Below are positions 17,180 to 25,587 of a DNA stretch of 64,000 bases, one piece after another. The stretch's first letter is position 1, and every line of letters begins with the position of its first letter. The notes beneath the pieces were generated by a model. The model had not been told where the DNA came from and searched no databases. It saw only the letters and a program-made list of their open reading frames with translations. Made by a program: the position numbers and the translations under genes. Origin of the DNA: Psychrobacter glacincola (GTDB taxonomy: Bacteria > Pseudomonadota > Gammaproteobacteria > Pseudomonadales > Moraxellaceae); the NCBI RefSeq assembly GCF_904846215.1, contig NZ_CAJGZK010000001.1, positions 62,001 through 126,000 of the forward strand, given 5' to 3'.

Positions 17180-17902
17180 ATGAGCATCGAGATTCGCAAC
17201 GTTAATAAAAAATTCGGCAACTTTACTGCCTTAGATGATATCAATATCACAGTACCTACCGGTAAATTGACGACTTTATTGGGTCCTTCAGGCTGCGGCA
17301 AAACCACCTTGCTGCGTATCATCGCCGGTCTCGAGTATGCAAACTCTGGGCAGATATTATTTGATGAGCTAGACGTCACCAATACACCCGTACAAAAGCG
17401 CCATATCGGTTTTATGTTTCAGCACTATGCGTTGTTTCGCCACAAAAATGTCGCTGATAATGTGGGCTTTGGATTGACGTTGCTACCAAAAAATGAGCGC
17501 CCAAGTAAAGCGGAGATCAATAAGCGCGTGGCGGAGTTATTAGATTTGGTACAGTTGCCACAAGTGGCAAACGCTTATCCACATCAGTTATCAGGCGGTC
17601 AGCGTCAGCGGATTGCGCTGGCTCGCGCACTGGCGGTTAAGCCAAAACTACTATTGTTAGATGAGCCGTTTGGGGCGCTCGATGCCAAGGTACGTAAAGA
17701 GCTGCGAACCTGGCTAAAGGACATTCACCATGAGCTTGGTATTACCAGCATCATGGTTACCCATGACCAAGAAGAGGCAAGGGCGGTATCTGATGAGATT
17801 GTGGTGATGAATCATGGTCGGGTTGAACAGGTAGGCACCTCAGAGGAGCTGATTCATCATCCAGCCAATGCCTTTGTCAGTGATTTCTTAGACTTGGTAT
17901 AG
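17180..17902 (+). CDS. cysA: Sulfate ABC transporter ATPase CysA, short form
   Basis: ATP-hydrolysing subunit for sulfate import. Motifs are complete: Walker [11 protein letters not shown]-loop FMFQHYALF, signature [15 protein letters not shown], Walker [17 protein letters not shown] and switch His in MVTHDQEEA. The start at 17180 gives [12 protein letters not shown], the usual N terminus; the upstream in-frame codon at 17093 would add 29 residues unlike the family. The protein ends at residue 240 (FVSDFLDLV), just after the ATPase core, whereas E. coli-type CysA continues for more than 100 residues into a C-terminal regulatory domain. There is no frameshifted remainder downstream: a MITE-like repeat and a terminator follow at once. 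Confidence 0.92.
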   Translation: MSIEIRNVNKKFGNFTALDDINITVPTGKLTTLLGPSGCGKTTLLRIIAGLEYANSGQILFDELDVTNTPVQKRHIGFMFQHYALFRHKNVADNVGFGLTLLPKNERPSKAEINKRVAELLDLVQLPQVANAYPHQLSGGQRQRIALARALAVKPKLLLLDEPFGALDAKVRKELRTWLKDIHHELGITSIMVTHDQEEARAVSDEIVVMNHGRVEQVGTSEELIHHPANAFVSDFLDLV

Positions 17903-17919
17903 AGATCAATAAAAAGTGC

Positions 17920-18057
17920 TATAGTTAAAATATCTCAAAAACGCTACGGTGCTGCTGGTATAAATTTTTTGTAGCCTCTGTCTGCATAGGCACAGCAAGC
18001 AAGAAAAATTAATATCAGCAGTACTTGATGTATCGGTATTACTTTTCTCTGACTATA
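17920..18057. repeat. MITE-like hairpin repeat (copy 2 of 4)
   Basis: A 138-bp element with ends TATAGTTAAAATATC and CTCTGACTATA. It is nearly identical to the copies at 20646-20783 and 34372-34508. It is a long imperfect palindrome: the left arm AGTGCTGCTGGTAT style sequence pairs with ATATCAGCAGTACT on the right, around the central CTGT...ACAG. It lies 17 bases after the cysA stop codon. No open frame is seen, so any movement would need a transposase acting in trans. Confidence 0.75.
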
Positions 18058-18069
18058 TCAGTGCAGTAT

Positions 18070-18098
18070 AAAAAAGACCTCATCATGAGGTCTTTTTT
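18070..18098 (+). terminator. Terminator of the sulfate-transport operon
   Basis: GACCTC at 18076-18081 pairs with GAGGTC at 18087-18092, flanked by six A residues and six T residues. It follows the MITE-like element after cysA. Confidence 0.88.
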
Positions 18099-18180
18099 AT
18101 GCGGCTAACATAAGCCAGATTTATTGAAGAAAAAGGTTTTACGGTCTATCACAGCGACTGTTGGTACTGGTTTAGTGCTT

Positions 18181-18280
18181 TGCTAATGCTAATGCTAATG
18201 CTAATGCTAATGCTAATGCTAATGTTAATGTTAATGCTAATGCTAATGCTAATGTTAATGTTAATGCTAATGCTAATGCT
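18181..18280. repeat. 6-bp tandem array (TGCTAA) with sixteen full units
   Basis: Sixteen consecutive hexamers plus a partial unit. Seven TGCTAA are followed by two TGTTAA, three TGCTAA, two TGTTAA and two TGCTAA, so variant units occur in pairs. The array touches the stop codon of the arsR-type gene: its last bases provide the TAG. On the minus strand it reads as alternating stop codons in the regulator's frame, so length changes would not alter the protein. It has the look of a slippage-prone minisatellite. Confidence 0.95.
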
Positions 18281-18602
18281 AGGCGGATTTTAGCAGGGCT
18301 TTTTCTTTGCTTGATATCTGCGTGTAGGTAATGTCCAAAATATCTTGACACCATTCTGGCAAATCATTTGCGACCTCATACCACATCCAGGTTCCATCAC
18401 GAACACAATTTAGGATGCCCAGTTTTTTTAGGTGATTGAGATGGCGCGATATCGTTGGCTGTGGCTGATCAAGTATTTCTACTAACTCACCAACGCAGCG
18501 TGATTCTTTATTGTATAAGATTTGGAAAATCTTCAAGCGGGTAGGGTCAGATAATACTTTAAACAACTCAAGCGGTTGTATCGTAGAGTTATTATTAGAC
18601 AT
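18279..18602 (-). CDS. ArsR/SmtB-family transcriptional regulator
   Basis: A 107-residue winged-helix repressor. The core LFKVLSDPTRLKIFQIL, the recognition region PQPTISRHLNHLKKLGIL and the wing VRDGTWMWYEV are typical of ArsR family metalloregulators. A single Cys stands in the helix region ESRCVGELVEIL, where arsenic sensors have CVC, so metal binding there is doubtful; another Cys lies near residue 85. There are no arsenic or metal-resistance genes next to it. It is divergent from bfd across about 265 bases, so it could act on that gene, but that is only a guess. The stop codon overlaps the hexamer array. Confidence 0.88.
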   Translation of the reverse strand: MSNNNSTIQPLELFKVLSDPTRLKIFQILYNKESRCVGELVEILDQPQPTISRHLNHLKKLGILNCVRDGTWMWYEVANDLPEWCQDILDITYTQISSKEKALLKSA

Positions 18603-18805
18603 GGGTGAATTCCAATGGATATTTAGTTAATAGGAGGACAATATAACAGCAGTTATCCTTAAAATCGATTAAAAAATGAGCAGATTTACAGTTCGTCGCC
18701 ATTTTACTACCTTTGATACCGTCGGTTTACACATATCAGTATATGCAGTTACATGAATTAAGGAAGGTTAACATGACTGAAAAACACACCAAATACTATT
18801 GTAAA

Positions 18806-18820
18806 TGCTAATAATTATCG
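18806..18820 (+). promoter_or_regulatory. Putative Fur box upstream of bfd
   Basis: The 15 bases here (TGCTAATAATTATCG) match the inverted-repeat Fur consensus TGATAATnATTATCA at 12 of 14 defined positions. It lies 48 bases before the bfd start. Iron control of bfd by Fur is known in other bacteria, which supports the reading. Confidence 0.6.
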
Positions 18821-18867
18821 TTATTATAGCGAATAACACGTTAGTCAATCACAGTAGGAACCCGCTT

Positions 18868-19059
18868 ATGTACGTCTGTATTTGTAATGATGTCAAAGAA
18901 AAGCAAATAAAAGCCGCCATTGCTTCTGGTATCGATACGTTAGATGGTTTAAAAGACACGTTAGATGTCGCAACTTGCTGCGGCTGCTGTGAGCCTATGG
19001 TAAATGACTATCTAGAGGAGCATCATGCCAAGCTCGATGTATTGGCTTATGCTGTTTAA
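18868..19059 (+). CDS. bfd: Bacterioferritin-associated ferredoxin
   Basis: A 63-residue 2Fe-2S protein that reduces and releases iron stored in bacterioferritin. Four Cys ligands show the family pattern: CIC near the N terminus (MYVCICNDV) and CCGCC around residues 37-41 (ATCCGCCEPMV). The start at 18868 has AGGAA 9 bases upstream; an in-frame ATG at 18805 would place the Fur box inside the gene. It lies upstream of two bacterioferritin genes, giving a coherent storage and release group. Confidence 0.93.
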   Translation: MYVCICNDVKEKQIKAAIASGIDTLDGLKDTLDVATCCGCCEPMVNDYLEEHHAKLDVLAYAV

Positions 19060-19490
19060 ACGCTAAATAAATCCTCACGCTCTAGCCTTTACATGCTAAT
19101 CGTACATAATCCTTGATACACCAGTATATATTCACTATTCTGCATTTAATTATTGGTATTATACCTAAAGCGTCAGTTGCAAGCGTCCATATAATTGCAC
19201 TGATACCCCACATCAAACCTGCATCTAGCCATTTCTATGAAGGGTTTGCTATCGCACCTGTTGCTGATACGCTAATACAAATGCTGGTTGGTTATGATTA
19301 TCAGTTAGCATCTTATTCTTAGTTCATATCGTTACAAGCGTTATTCCCTCTATATGCTACTATATCTTTCTCTATATGTAAGGACTTCGTTGACTTTACT
19401 CTTTACTGATTGGTTTACGAATGGCGCTTTATATATATTCAAAATTATGAATGTATATAACAAACAATGATAAATACAGGAGTGTAGGTG
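19060..19490. other. Gap between bfd and the first bacterioferritin gene
   Basis: About 430 bases with no recognisable gene. A 69-codon open frame (19113-19322) has no ribosome site and no familiar motif, so I do not call it. The promoter for the bacterioferritin genes should lie in the AT-rich stretch 19380-19480; AGGAG at 19479 serves the first bacterioferritin start. Confidence 0.4.
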
Positions 19491-19979
19491 ATGATTGGCA
19501 ACCCTAAAGTGATTGATTATTTAAACTTTTTGTTAGGTGGTGAGCTTGCAGCTCGTGATCAGTATTTCATCCACTCTGAGATGTATGCAGAATGGCATTA
19601 CGGTAAGTTGTACGACCGTATCAGCCATGAGATGGGAGATGAGACCTTACATGCACAGGCGATTATTCGTCGTATCTTGATGTTAGGTGGCACGCCTAAA
19701 ATGAGCGTTGATACCATTAATATTGGTACTACGGTACCTGAGATGCTGCAGCTTGATTTAAATCTAGAGTATCAGGTACAAAAGCATCTTAAAGACGGCA
19801 TCGCAATTTGTGAAGAGGTGCATGATTATGTCACACGCGAGATGTTGGTCGTGCAGCTCAAAGATACCGAAGAGGATCATGCCCATTGGCTTGAGCAGCA
19901 GCTGCGCCTTATTGATATGATTGGTCTGCCAAATTATTTGCAAAGTCAGATGGCTGAAGTATCTCCCAATCTTGTTTGA
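19491..19979 (+). CDS. bfr: Bacterioferritin, ferroxidase-type subunit (no heme Met)
   Basis: Iron-storage 24-mer subunit, 162 residues. By alignment to E. coli Bfr the di-iron ferroxidase ligands are all present: Glu18 ([11 protein letters not shown]), a Glu and His in GDETLHAQ (positions 51 and 54), Glu in LNLEYQ (94), and Glu and His in DTEEDHAHW (127 and 130). The Met at position 52 that ligates heme is replaced by Thr. This subunit should oxidise iron but not hold heme. The ATG at 19491 follows a GTG; AGGAG is 9 bases upstream. It is paired with the next gene, 62 bases downstream. Confidence 0.92.
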   Translation: MIGNPKVIDYLNFLLGGELAARDQYFIHSEMYAEWHYGKLYDRISHEMGDETLHAQAIIRRILMLGGTPKMSVDTINIGTTVPEMLQLDLNLEYQVQKHLKDGIAICEEVHDYVTREMLVVQLKDTEEDHAHWLEQQLRLIDMIGLPNYLQSQMAEVSPNLV

Positions 19980-20041
19980 TAGTAACGGATAACAGTCACC
20001 ATATAATCAGAGCAAATAACAAATAAATAGGGAGAGAGAAG

Positions 20042-20515
20042 ATGAAAGGGGATAAAGAGATTATCCGCGCACTGAATAAAGTGCTAGGTCAGTCGTTGAT
20101 AGCCATCAATCAGTATTTTTTGCATGCACGTATTGCTCGTCATTGGGGCTTAGAATCATTAAACGACAGTTTCTATAAACAGTCTATTGCAGAGATGAAA
20201 TGGTCCGATGATCTGATTGCTCGGATTTTATTGCTAGATGGTTTACCGAATTTGCAAGATTATGGCAAGATGTTCATCGCAGAAGACGTGCCTGAGATGA
20301 TTGACTGCAATTTGCGCTTAGAGAAGCAAAAATTTGATATCATCACCGATGCGATTACCTTGTGTGAGACGCAGCAGGACTATGTGTCACGTCAGCTATT
20401 GGTTACTCTAAAAGACGGTAATGAAGAGTATCAAGATTGGCTTGAGACGCAAGAAGACTTAATGAAAGACGTCGGTATCGAAAACTATATCCAATCGCAA
20501 ATGGACGAAGACTGA
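20042..20515 (+). CDS. bfr: Bacterioferritin, heme-type subunit (no ferroxidase centre)
   Basis: Second bacterioferritin subunit, 157 residues. It has Met52 in the heme-binding IAEMKW context, but ferroxidase ligands are lost: position 18 is Ser, 54 is Trp, 127 is Asn and 130 is Tyr. It is therefore the mirror image of its neighbour, and the two probably form mixed shells in which one subunit oxidises iron and the other carries heme for electron exchange with Bfd. Comparable split pairs are known in Neisseria and Magnetospirillum. The ribosome site GGGAGAGAGAAG is strong. A terminator follows. Confidence 0.93.
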   Translation: MKGDKEIIRALNKVLGQSLIAINQYFLHARIARHWGLESLNDSFYKQSIAEMKWSDDLIARILLLDGLPNLQDYGKMFIAEDVPEMIDCNLRLEKQKFDIITDAITLCETQQDYVSRQLLVTLKDGNEEYQDWLETQEDLMKDVGIENYIQSQMDED

Positions 20516-20564
20516 CCTTCTTAGTCTTCGTCGTTGTTAGATTGTTTAAATACCATCTAGTGGC

Positions 20565-20616
20565 AAAAAGCCAGTCTATGTTTTGGTCATGATCCAAGCA
20601 TAAGCTGGCTTTTTTT
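20565..20616 (+). terminator. Terminator of the bacterioferritin genes
   Basis: AAAAGCCAG and CTGGCTTTT form the base of a long hairpin (inner TTGG/CCAA pairs also fit), followed by a run of T residues ending at about 20616. Confidence 0.75.
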
Positions 20617-20645
20617 GGTCTACTATTTATCGACGCGTTATTATC

Positions 20646-20783
20646 TATAGTTAAAATATCTCAAAAACGCTACAGTGCTGCTGGTATAAATTTTTTGCAG
20701 CCTCTGTCTGCATAGGCACAGCAAGCAAGAAAAATGAATATCAGCAGTACTTGATATATCGATATTACTTTTCTCTGACTATA
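20646..20783. repeat. MITE-like hairpin repeat (copy 3 of 4)
   Basis: A 138-bp element differing from the copy at 17920-18057 at only a handful of positions. Ends are TATAGTTAAAA and CTCTGACTATA, and both ends sit in CTATAG. It lies between the bacterioferritin terminator and the MFS gene. It has the same palindromic arms and central core as the other copies. Confidence 0.8.
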
Positions 20784-20828
20784 GATATTCTTGTTTGTAT
20801 TTTCGATACAAGCTTTCAACATTCATTC

Positions 20829-22205
20829 TTAATATAAGCCGCGACCATCCTCAGGTTTTAAGCGTAAAAAATGCAATCCTGAGAGAATGGTAAACACCCC
20901 CAATATCCAATAGGTGGTTTGGAAGGCGGTCAATGTATCCATCTGTAGGCGCTCGCGTAGTAGCGTGAGCAGTGCCGCCCCAAAAGCAATACCAAAACTG
21001 ATGGCCAGTTGTTGATTGACGGCCATCAGGCTATTGCCGCTACTGGTTTGAGTGCCATGCAGGTCGCCAATGGTAATGGTGTTCATCGCACTGAACTGCA
21101 TAGAGTTACACGCGCCCATCACTGTCAAAATAGGTATAAACCACATCCACTGCGCGGCATCGTTAAATTGCGCCAAAATGATAATCAGAATGCCCATAAA
21201 AGTCGTGTTGTAGACCAATACCGTACGATAGCTATAACGCTGAATAATCTTACTCACCCAAGGCTTAATACCGATAGCACCCACAGCGATGGGCGCAAGT
21301 AGCCAGCCAGCTTGCGAGGGAGAGTACTCGAACACCACCTGCAAAAGCAACGGCAATAAAAACGGCACAGCACTGATACCCAATCGGGTAAATAAATTAC
21401 CAGTGATACCGATGCGAAAGGTGCGGATATCAAACAAACTCAATGGAAATAGCGGGGCAGCTCGATGTTTGGCGTGCCAAATATAAGCACCAAGTAACAG
21501 ACTTGCCAGCAGCCCAAGTAGCAGACCATAAAATCCACGCCCGACTTGTGCGCTAAATTCTACCGCCAAAGTAAAACCACAAGCCGCAGCGGCAAATAAT
21601 AGAAACCCTGTCCAATCTAGACGCTTGGTGTCTTCAAACAATGCCGGTACCAGTTTTTTGCCCATGATAAAACCAAAAATACCCATGGGTATGTTGATTA
21701 AAAATATCCAGTGCCAGCTGGTGTACTGTACGATATAGCCACCCAACACTGGTCCGACCAATGGTGCAACCAGAGCGGGGATTACCGCAAAATTCATCAC
21801 CGTCAACAGCTTATTGCGCGGATAAGACTTGACCAAAATTAAGCGTGCCACCGGTGTCATCATCGCGCCGCCGATAGCTTGTATGATACGAGAGCCAATC
21901 AAAAAGTCCAAGGTCTGAGAAGCGGCACATAATATCGAGCCGATACAGAATATAATAATGGCGGACAAGAACACGCGGCGTGTGCCATATTTATCGGCCA
22001 AAAATCCGCTGATAGGAATAAAAATCGCTAAAGTAAGCGCGTAGCTGATGACCGCCCACTGCATTTGCAGTGGTGATTCGCCTAATGCTTGCGCCATCTG
22101 TGGTAGGGACGTGTTTAGAATAGTAGCGTCTAAAATTTGCATAAATAACGCTACCGCCAGTACATAGGGTAGGTATTTATCTTGCGTTGGAGTCAGGGCT
22201 ACCAT
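20829..22205 (-). CDS. MFS drug-efflux transporter, DHA2 (MdtD/EmrB-like) family
   Basis: A 458-residue inner-membrane proton antiporter with about 14 hydrophobic segments. Family motifs are FMQILDATILNTSLPQMA in the first segment (motif D1), GFLADKYGTRRVFL in the loop between segments 2 and 3 (motif A), and PVLGGYIVQYTSWHWIFLIN, typical of the 14-segment class (motif C region). Likely exports toxic organic compounds; the substrate is unknown. No membrane-fusion partner gene is nearby, so it would act alone like MdtD. It is divergent from the yghU-like gene. Confidence 0.85.
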   Translation of the reverse strand: MVALTPTQDKYLPYVLAVALFMQILDATILNTSLPQMAQALGESPLQMQWAVISYALTLAIFIPISGFLADKYGTRRVFLSAIIIFCIGSILCAASQTLDFLIGSRIIQAIGGAMMTPVARLILVKSYPRNKLLTVMNFAVIPALVAPLVGPVLGGYIVQYTSWHWIFLINIPMGIFGFIMGKKLVPALFEDTKRLDWTGFLLFAAAACGFTLAVEFSAQVGRGFYGLLLGLLASLLLGAYIWHAKHRAAPLFPLSLFDIRTFRIGITGNLFTRLGISAVPFLLPLLLQVVFEYSPSQAGWLLAPIAVGAIGIKPWVSKIIQRYSYRTVLVYNTTFMGILIIILAQFNDAAQWMWFIPILTVMGACNSMQFSAMNTITIGDLHGTQTSSGNSLMAVNQQLAISFGIAFGAALLTLLRERLQMDTLTAFQTTYWILGVFTILSGLHFLRLKPEDGRGLY

Positions 22206-22539
22206 ATTGATGTCACCATATCTAGAACAGCAGCTCTTTAAAATTTATCTTAATTGACAGTGATCTGTCTAAAAAGCCATTATATGATGCGTAGTATAAA
22301 AATAACTGCCGAGCAGTTAAAGAGCAGCATAGTAACCATTCAAAAGCAACGATTTAGAGGTTTTTAAAACGCCTAGCATTATTATCTGTACTCGATACTG
22401 AATACTTAAACATCTCTACCATATAAATTACAAGATGGGACTTTAATAGCAGGATCAGTCCCCGTTATAGTGGGAAGTATATGGTAGAAACCACCATTTC
22501 TAAAATATGACAATTCATACAACAAAAATAGGTCACATT
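22206..22539. other. Divergent intergenic region between the MFS gene and the yghU-like gene
   Basis: About 330 bases with no gene. It must contain both divergent promoters. I see no clear operator or strong promoter match. Confidence 0.4.
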
Positions 22540-23382
22540 ATGAGTCAGGATAATAATTCTACGAACAGTCAGATAGAGCGCTATACACCGCCCAAAGTTT
22601 GGACACAAGATAAAGAAAACGGCGGCAAATTTGCAAGTATTAACAGCCCAACCGCTGGTGCTCGCCAAGATAAGCCACTGCCAGTAGGCGATGCGCCATT
22701 ACAGCTGTATTCATTGAATACGCCGAACGGTGTCAAAGTCAATATCTTATTAGAAGAGCTTGCTGAGCTTGGTATCAAGGAAGCTGCATACGATGCTTAT
22801 CTGATAGACATCTCGAAAGGCGATCAGTTTGGCTCAGGCTTCGTCGCTATTAACCCAAATTCAAAGATACCGGCTTTGGTTGACCATAGTAACGGCGAGG
22901 CTGGCGAGTCGATTGCTATCTTTGAGTCTGGCGCTATCTTAGTGCATTTAGCCGAAAAGTTTGGCAAATTTATTCCGATGCAGCAAGGTAAAGCGCGGGT
23001 AGAATGCTTGTCTTGGCTGATGTGGCAGATGGGTAGTGCGCCTTTCTTAGGTGGCGGTTTTGGACATTTTTACGCCTATGCTCCTGAGCCGATGGAATAT
23101 CCTATCAATCGCTATACCATGGAAGTCAAACGTCAACTTGACGTTCTCGATAAACATTTAGAAAGTAGCCAGTATATGTGTGGCAATGACGAAGCAGATT
23201 ATAATATCGCCGATATGATTATTTGGGCGTGGTATGGTCAATTGGCTCTCGGAAAATTATACGATGCTGCTGAGTTCTTACAGGTTGATGAGTATTTGCA
23301 TTTACAGCGTTGGGCGAAAAAAATTGCTAAACGTCCAGCTGTTAAACGCGCCGTCGACTTAGTGCTTGAGCCTATTGCTTAA
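22540..23382 (+). CDS. yghU: YghU-like glutathione S-transferase / disulfide-bond oxidoreductase
   Basis: Cytosolic thioredoxin-fold enzyme of the nu-class glutathione transferase group, which reduces organic hydroperoxides and disulfides using two glutathiones. The N terminus (YTPPKVWT..KENGGKFASIN), QLYSLNTPNGVKVNILLEEL, FVAINPNSKIPAL, and FLGGGFGHFYAYAPE match the YghU pattern closely. The start at 22540 yields 280 residues; an in-frame ATG at 22507 adds eleven residues and has no ribosome site. The C-terminal tail is shorter than in E. coli YghU. A strong terminator follows. Confidence 0.92.
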   Translation: MSQDNNSTNSQIERYTPPKVWTQDKENGGKFASINSPTAGARQDKPLPVGDAPLQLYSLNTPNGVKVNILLEELAELGIKEAAYDAYLIDISKGDQFGSGFVAINPNSKIPALVDHSNGEAGESIAIFESGAILVHLAEKFGKFIPMQQGKARVECLSWLMWQMGSAPFLGGGFGHFYAYAPEPMEYPINRYTMEVKRQLDVLDKHLESSQYMCGNDEADYNIADMIIWAWYGQLALGKLYDAAEFLQVDEYLHLQRWAKKIAKRPAVKRAVDLVLEPIA

Positions 23383-23480
23383 TCGGATGGTCGTATAATT
23401 CATATAGACAGCTGATTTTTTATTTGTAAGTGTTTGATATTAAATTTAAATAGTTAATGTAGTTTTATGCCTCAATGAAC

Positions 23481-23520
23481 AAAAAGGTTAATAAGCATCT
23501 GTCTTATTAACCTTTTTTTT
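23481..23520 (+). terminator. Terminator of the yghU-like gene
   Basis: AGGTTAATAAG and CTTATTAACCT form a perfect 11-bp stem with a 7-base loop, followed by eight T residues; a run of A precedes it. Confidence 0.92.
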
Positions 23521-23709
23521 GTTTTAAATATTGATAATTCCAAATACATATAGGAATATAGGCATTCGAGCTATACTTTGCTAATTACATAATGGTACAT
23601 TAGTACAACAGATAGAAACATGGATACGTTAAGATAACAGCCTCCACCCAGAAAGGGTAGGCGTTTAAACCTCTTCTATTGATGAACGATGATTATGAAG
23701 GAGCATGAT

Positions 23710-24924
23710 ATGCTTAGGAATAGACCAACCGTATTATCGATTACAAGTGGTCCTAGTAGCCAAAGCGATGTTGTCAAACCTAAATACTCAAACAACTCTC
23801 ATATCAAAGCGCCGTCTAAAAAAACAAAAAAGATAACAAAAACCATGTCAAAAAGCATTCTATTACCCATACTCACCGCCATCAGTGCAGCGCTATATAG
23901 CGCCGCCAGTGGTGCTAGCACGCCTGTAGATTTTACCAGCCAAGATTGGCAAGTGGTCTGTGACAATACCCGTACTTGCCGGCTTGCCGGTTATCAAGCA
24001 GACAATGATATCGAGTTGCCAGTGTCTTTATTATTGATACGCCGTGCAGGTGCCAATGCCACGGTTGATGCTCGGGTCAAGCTTGGCGGCGCAAGAGAGA
24101 ATTCTGCCAAAGCTTTGATGCAGTTGGGTGACCGTCACCGGATATCTTTATTTATCAATGATAAAGATTATGGCGAAGCAAGACCTTTTTCAGGTGCTGC
24201 CGGCTATGCAGAGCTCACTTCACCGCAAGTCACAGCGCTACTAGAGGCACTGACCAAATCAAGCAAGATAGAGCTGGTTATCCGCAATACGCGCTGGCGT
24301 TTGTCCGATAAAGGGGCGAGTGCAGTCATGCTAAAAGCGGATGAAGCACAAGGTCGAGTGGGCACCGCCAGTGCTTTTATTCGTACAGAGGGCGCAAGCA
24401 AATCCAATAGCAGTGTTTTATCGCCTAAGGCAATACCAGCGATACGGATGGTGATACCCAATCCTAAAGCCACGTCTGGCAATAAGAAAAAATTCGTCAT
24501 GCGCTCATCCCAGTTATCAGAGCTGATGAAAGACACCATAAAAGATGTCAGTAGCGACTGCCCAAGCTTATCTGACAAATCGTCATGGAGCGTCAATCGT
24601 CTAAACAGCAAGCAGCTGTTGGTGCAGCATAACTGCTGGACAGGTGCTTATAATTCAGGTAAAGGGGTCTGGGTGATTAATGACACCAGACCATACGAGC
24701 CAAAGCTGATCACAACCAATGCTACCGATTATGACAAGGGTCAAATCACTTCTATCCAAAAGGGTCGCGGTCTTGGCGACTGTATGTCCAAAACCGAATG
24801 GTTATGGACCGGTAAGGACTTTGAGAAAAGTCATGAGAGCAACACTGGTCTGTGCCGTATGATTGGAGCGGGCGGTGCTTGGCAAATGCCATTGTACGTC
24901 ACTGACGTGAAGCTATCGCGTTAA
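23710..24924 (+). CDS. DUF1176 family exported protein
   Basis: A 404-residue protein of the DUF1176 family, function unknown. The family core is seen at DFTSQDWQVVCDNTRTCRLAGYQ (about residues 71-93) and in the C-terminal stretch GLGDCMSKTEWLWTGKDF with KSHESNTGLCRMIGAGGAWQMP, which are hallmark family sequences. The start at 23710 has AAGGAG six bases upstream. It leaves an unusually long polar leader of about 45 residues before the hydrophobic signal (SILLPILTAISAALYSAASGAS). Another ATG at 23845 would give a normal signal peptide but lacks a ribosome site. Probably periplasmic, with conserved Cys pairs. Confidence 0.85.
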   Translation: MLRNRPTVLSITSGPSSQSDVVKPKYSNNSHIKAPSKKTKKITKTMSKSILLPILTAISAALYSAASGASTPVDFTSQDWQVVCDNTRTCRLAGYQADNDIELPVSLLLIRRAGANATVDARVKLGGARENSAKALMQLGDRHRISLFINDKDYGEARPFSGAAGYAELTSPQVTALLEALTKSSKIELVIRNTRWRLSDKGASAVMLKADEAQGRVGTASAFIRTEGASKSNSSVLSPKAIPAIRMVIPNPKATSGNKKKFVMRSSQLSELMKDTIKDVSSDCPSLSDKSSWSVNRLNSKQLLVQHNCWTGAYNSGKGVWVINDTRPYEPKLITTNATDYDKGQITSIQKGRGLGDCMSKTEWLWTGKDFEKSHESNTGLCRMIGAGGAWQMPLYVTDVKLSR

Positions 24925-25587
24925 TATCAATGTCTAAAATGTCTAAAATGCCTCATTTCTGCAGACTTTTCTTTTAAAGCTGCCATGATGGTTTGTTCGA
25001 TATGCTTTAGCGTAAATGCCTCGCAAGCGATAAAAGTTATTTGGCGTAAAAATGCCTATATTATTAATCATGTATCGCTCACCAACGCTTATTTTATAGC
25101 TGTTTTCTACAATAATCGTAAAAACAGCTACTGATTACGATTTTGTTGTGTTATACTGCGTCGCCACGTTAGCATAGTCTAATGTGAATTATGAGATTGA
25201 TAACATCGCCTGCGATTTTGGGTCTAGGATGACCGAAAGTAATTGTTGCCGATGATTTTGTGTACTTAAATAATCCTATTATTTTTGACTCATATCTTAT
25301 CTACGGACCCTTGTAGGGGCTAGATTGGTTGTTATCTACCTTTATCTGCTTTGGACAAAGCATTGATATCGAGTTTTTAGCAGACAAAGATGAGACACTC
25401 GGCACTACCACCAAAATACGTCAGACAGCACGAACGCCTTTATATAATTTTGACAAGCCTTATGGGTTTGGCATGTAATTATCATTATTTTGATAATCAG
25501 ATTATATAGGTAGCGTGATGAACGGTTATCAGTGGTATGCATCAAGTTTGCTGAATTTACAGCAACTTATACTTACCAAGGATTCTC
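24925..25587 (+). promoter_or_regulatory. Long leader region of the DEAD-box helicase gene
   Basis: A 663-base gap. It contains a perfect 10-bp inverted repeat (TAGCTGTTTT at 25097-25106 and AAAACAGCTA at 25121-25130) and a likely extended -10 promoter, TGTTATACT at 25149-25157. Initiation there would give a leader of roughly 420 bases before the helicase ATG. Long structured leaders are typical of cold-induced helicase and cold-shock genes, so thermal or autogenous control is plausible. No open frame with a ribosome site was found. Confidence 0.45.

Noticed and set aside
18181-18280. A CRISPR array
   Set aside because: The units are six bases long with no spacers; no cas genes occur in the window.
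18172-18354. A 60-codon minus-strand frame reading LALALTLTLA
   Set aside because: It is the hexamer array read in another frame, overlapping the real ArsR-type gene.
19113-19322. A 69-codon open frame after bfd
   Set aside because: No ribosome site, no recognisable family, and no operon link; chance frame in AT-rich DNA.
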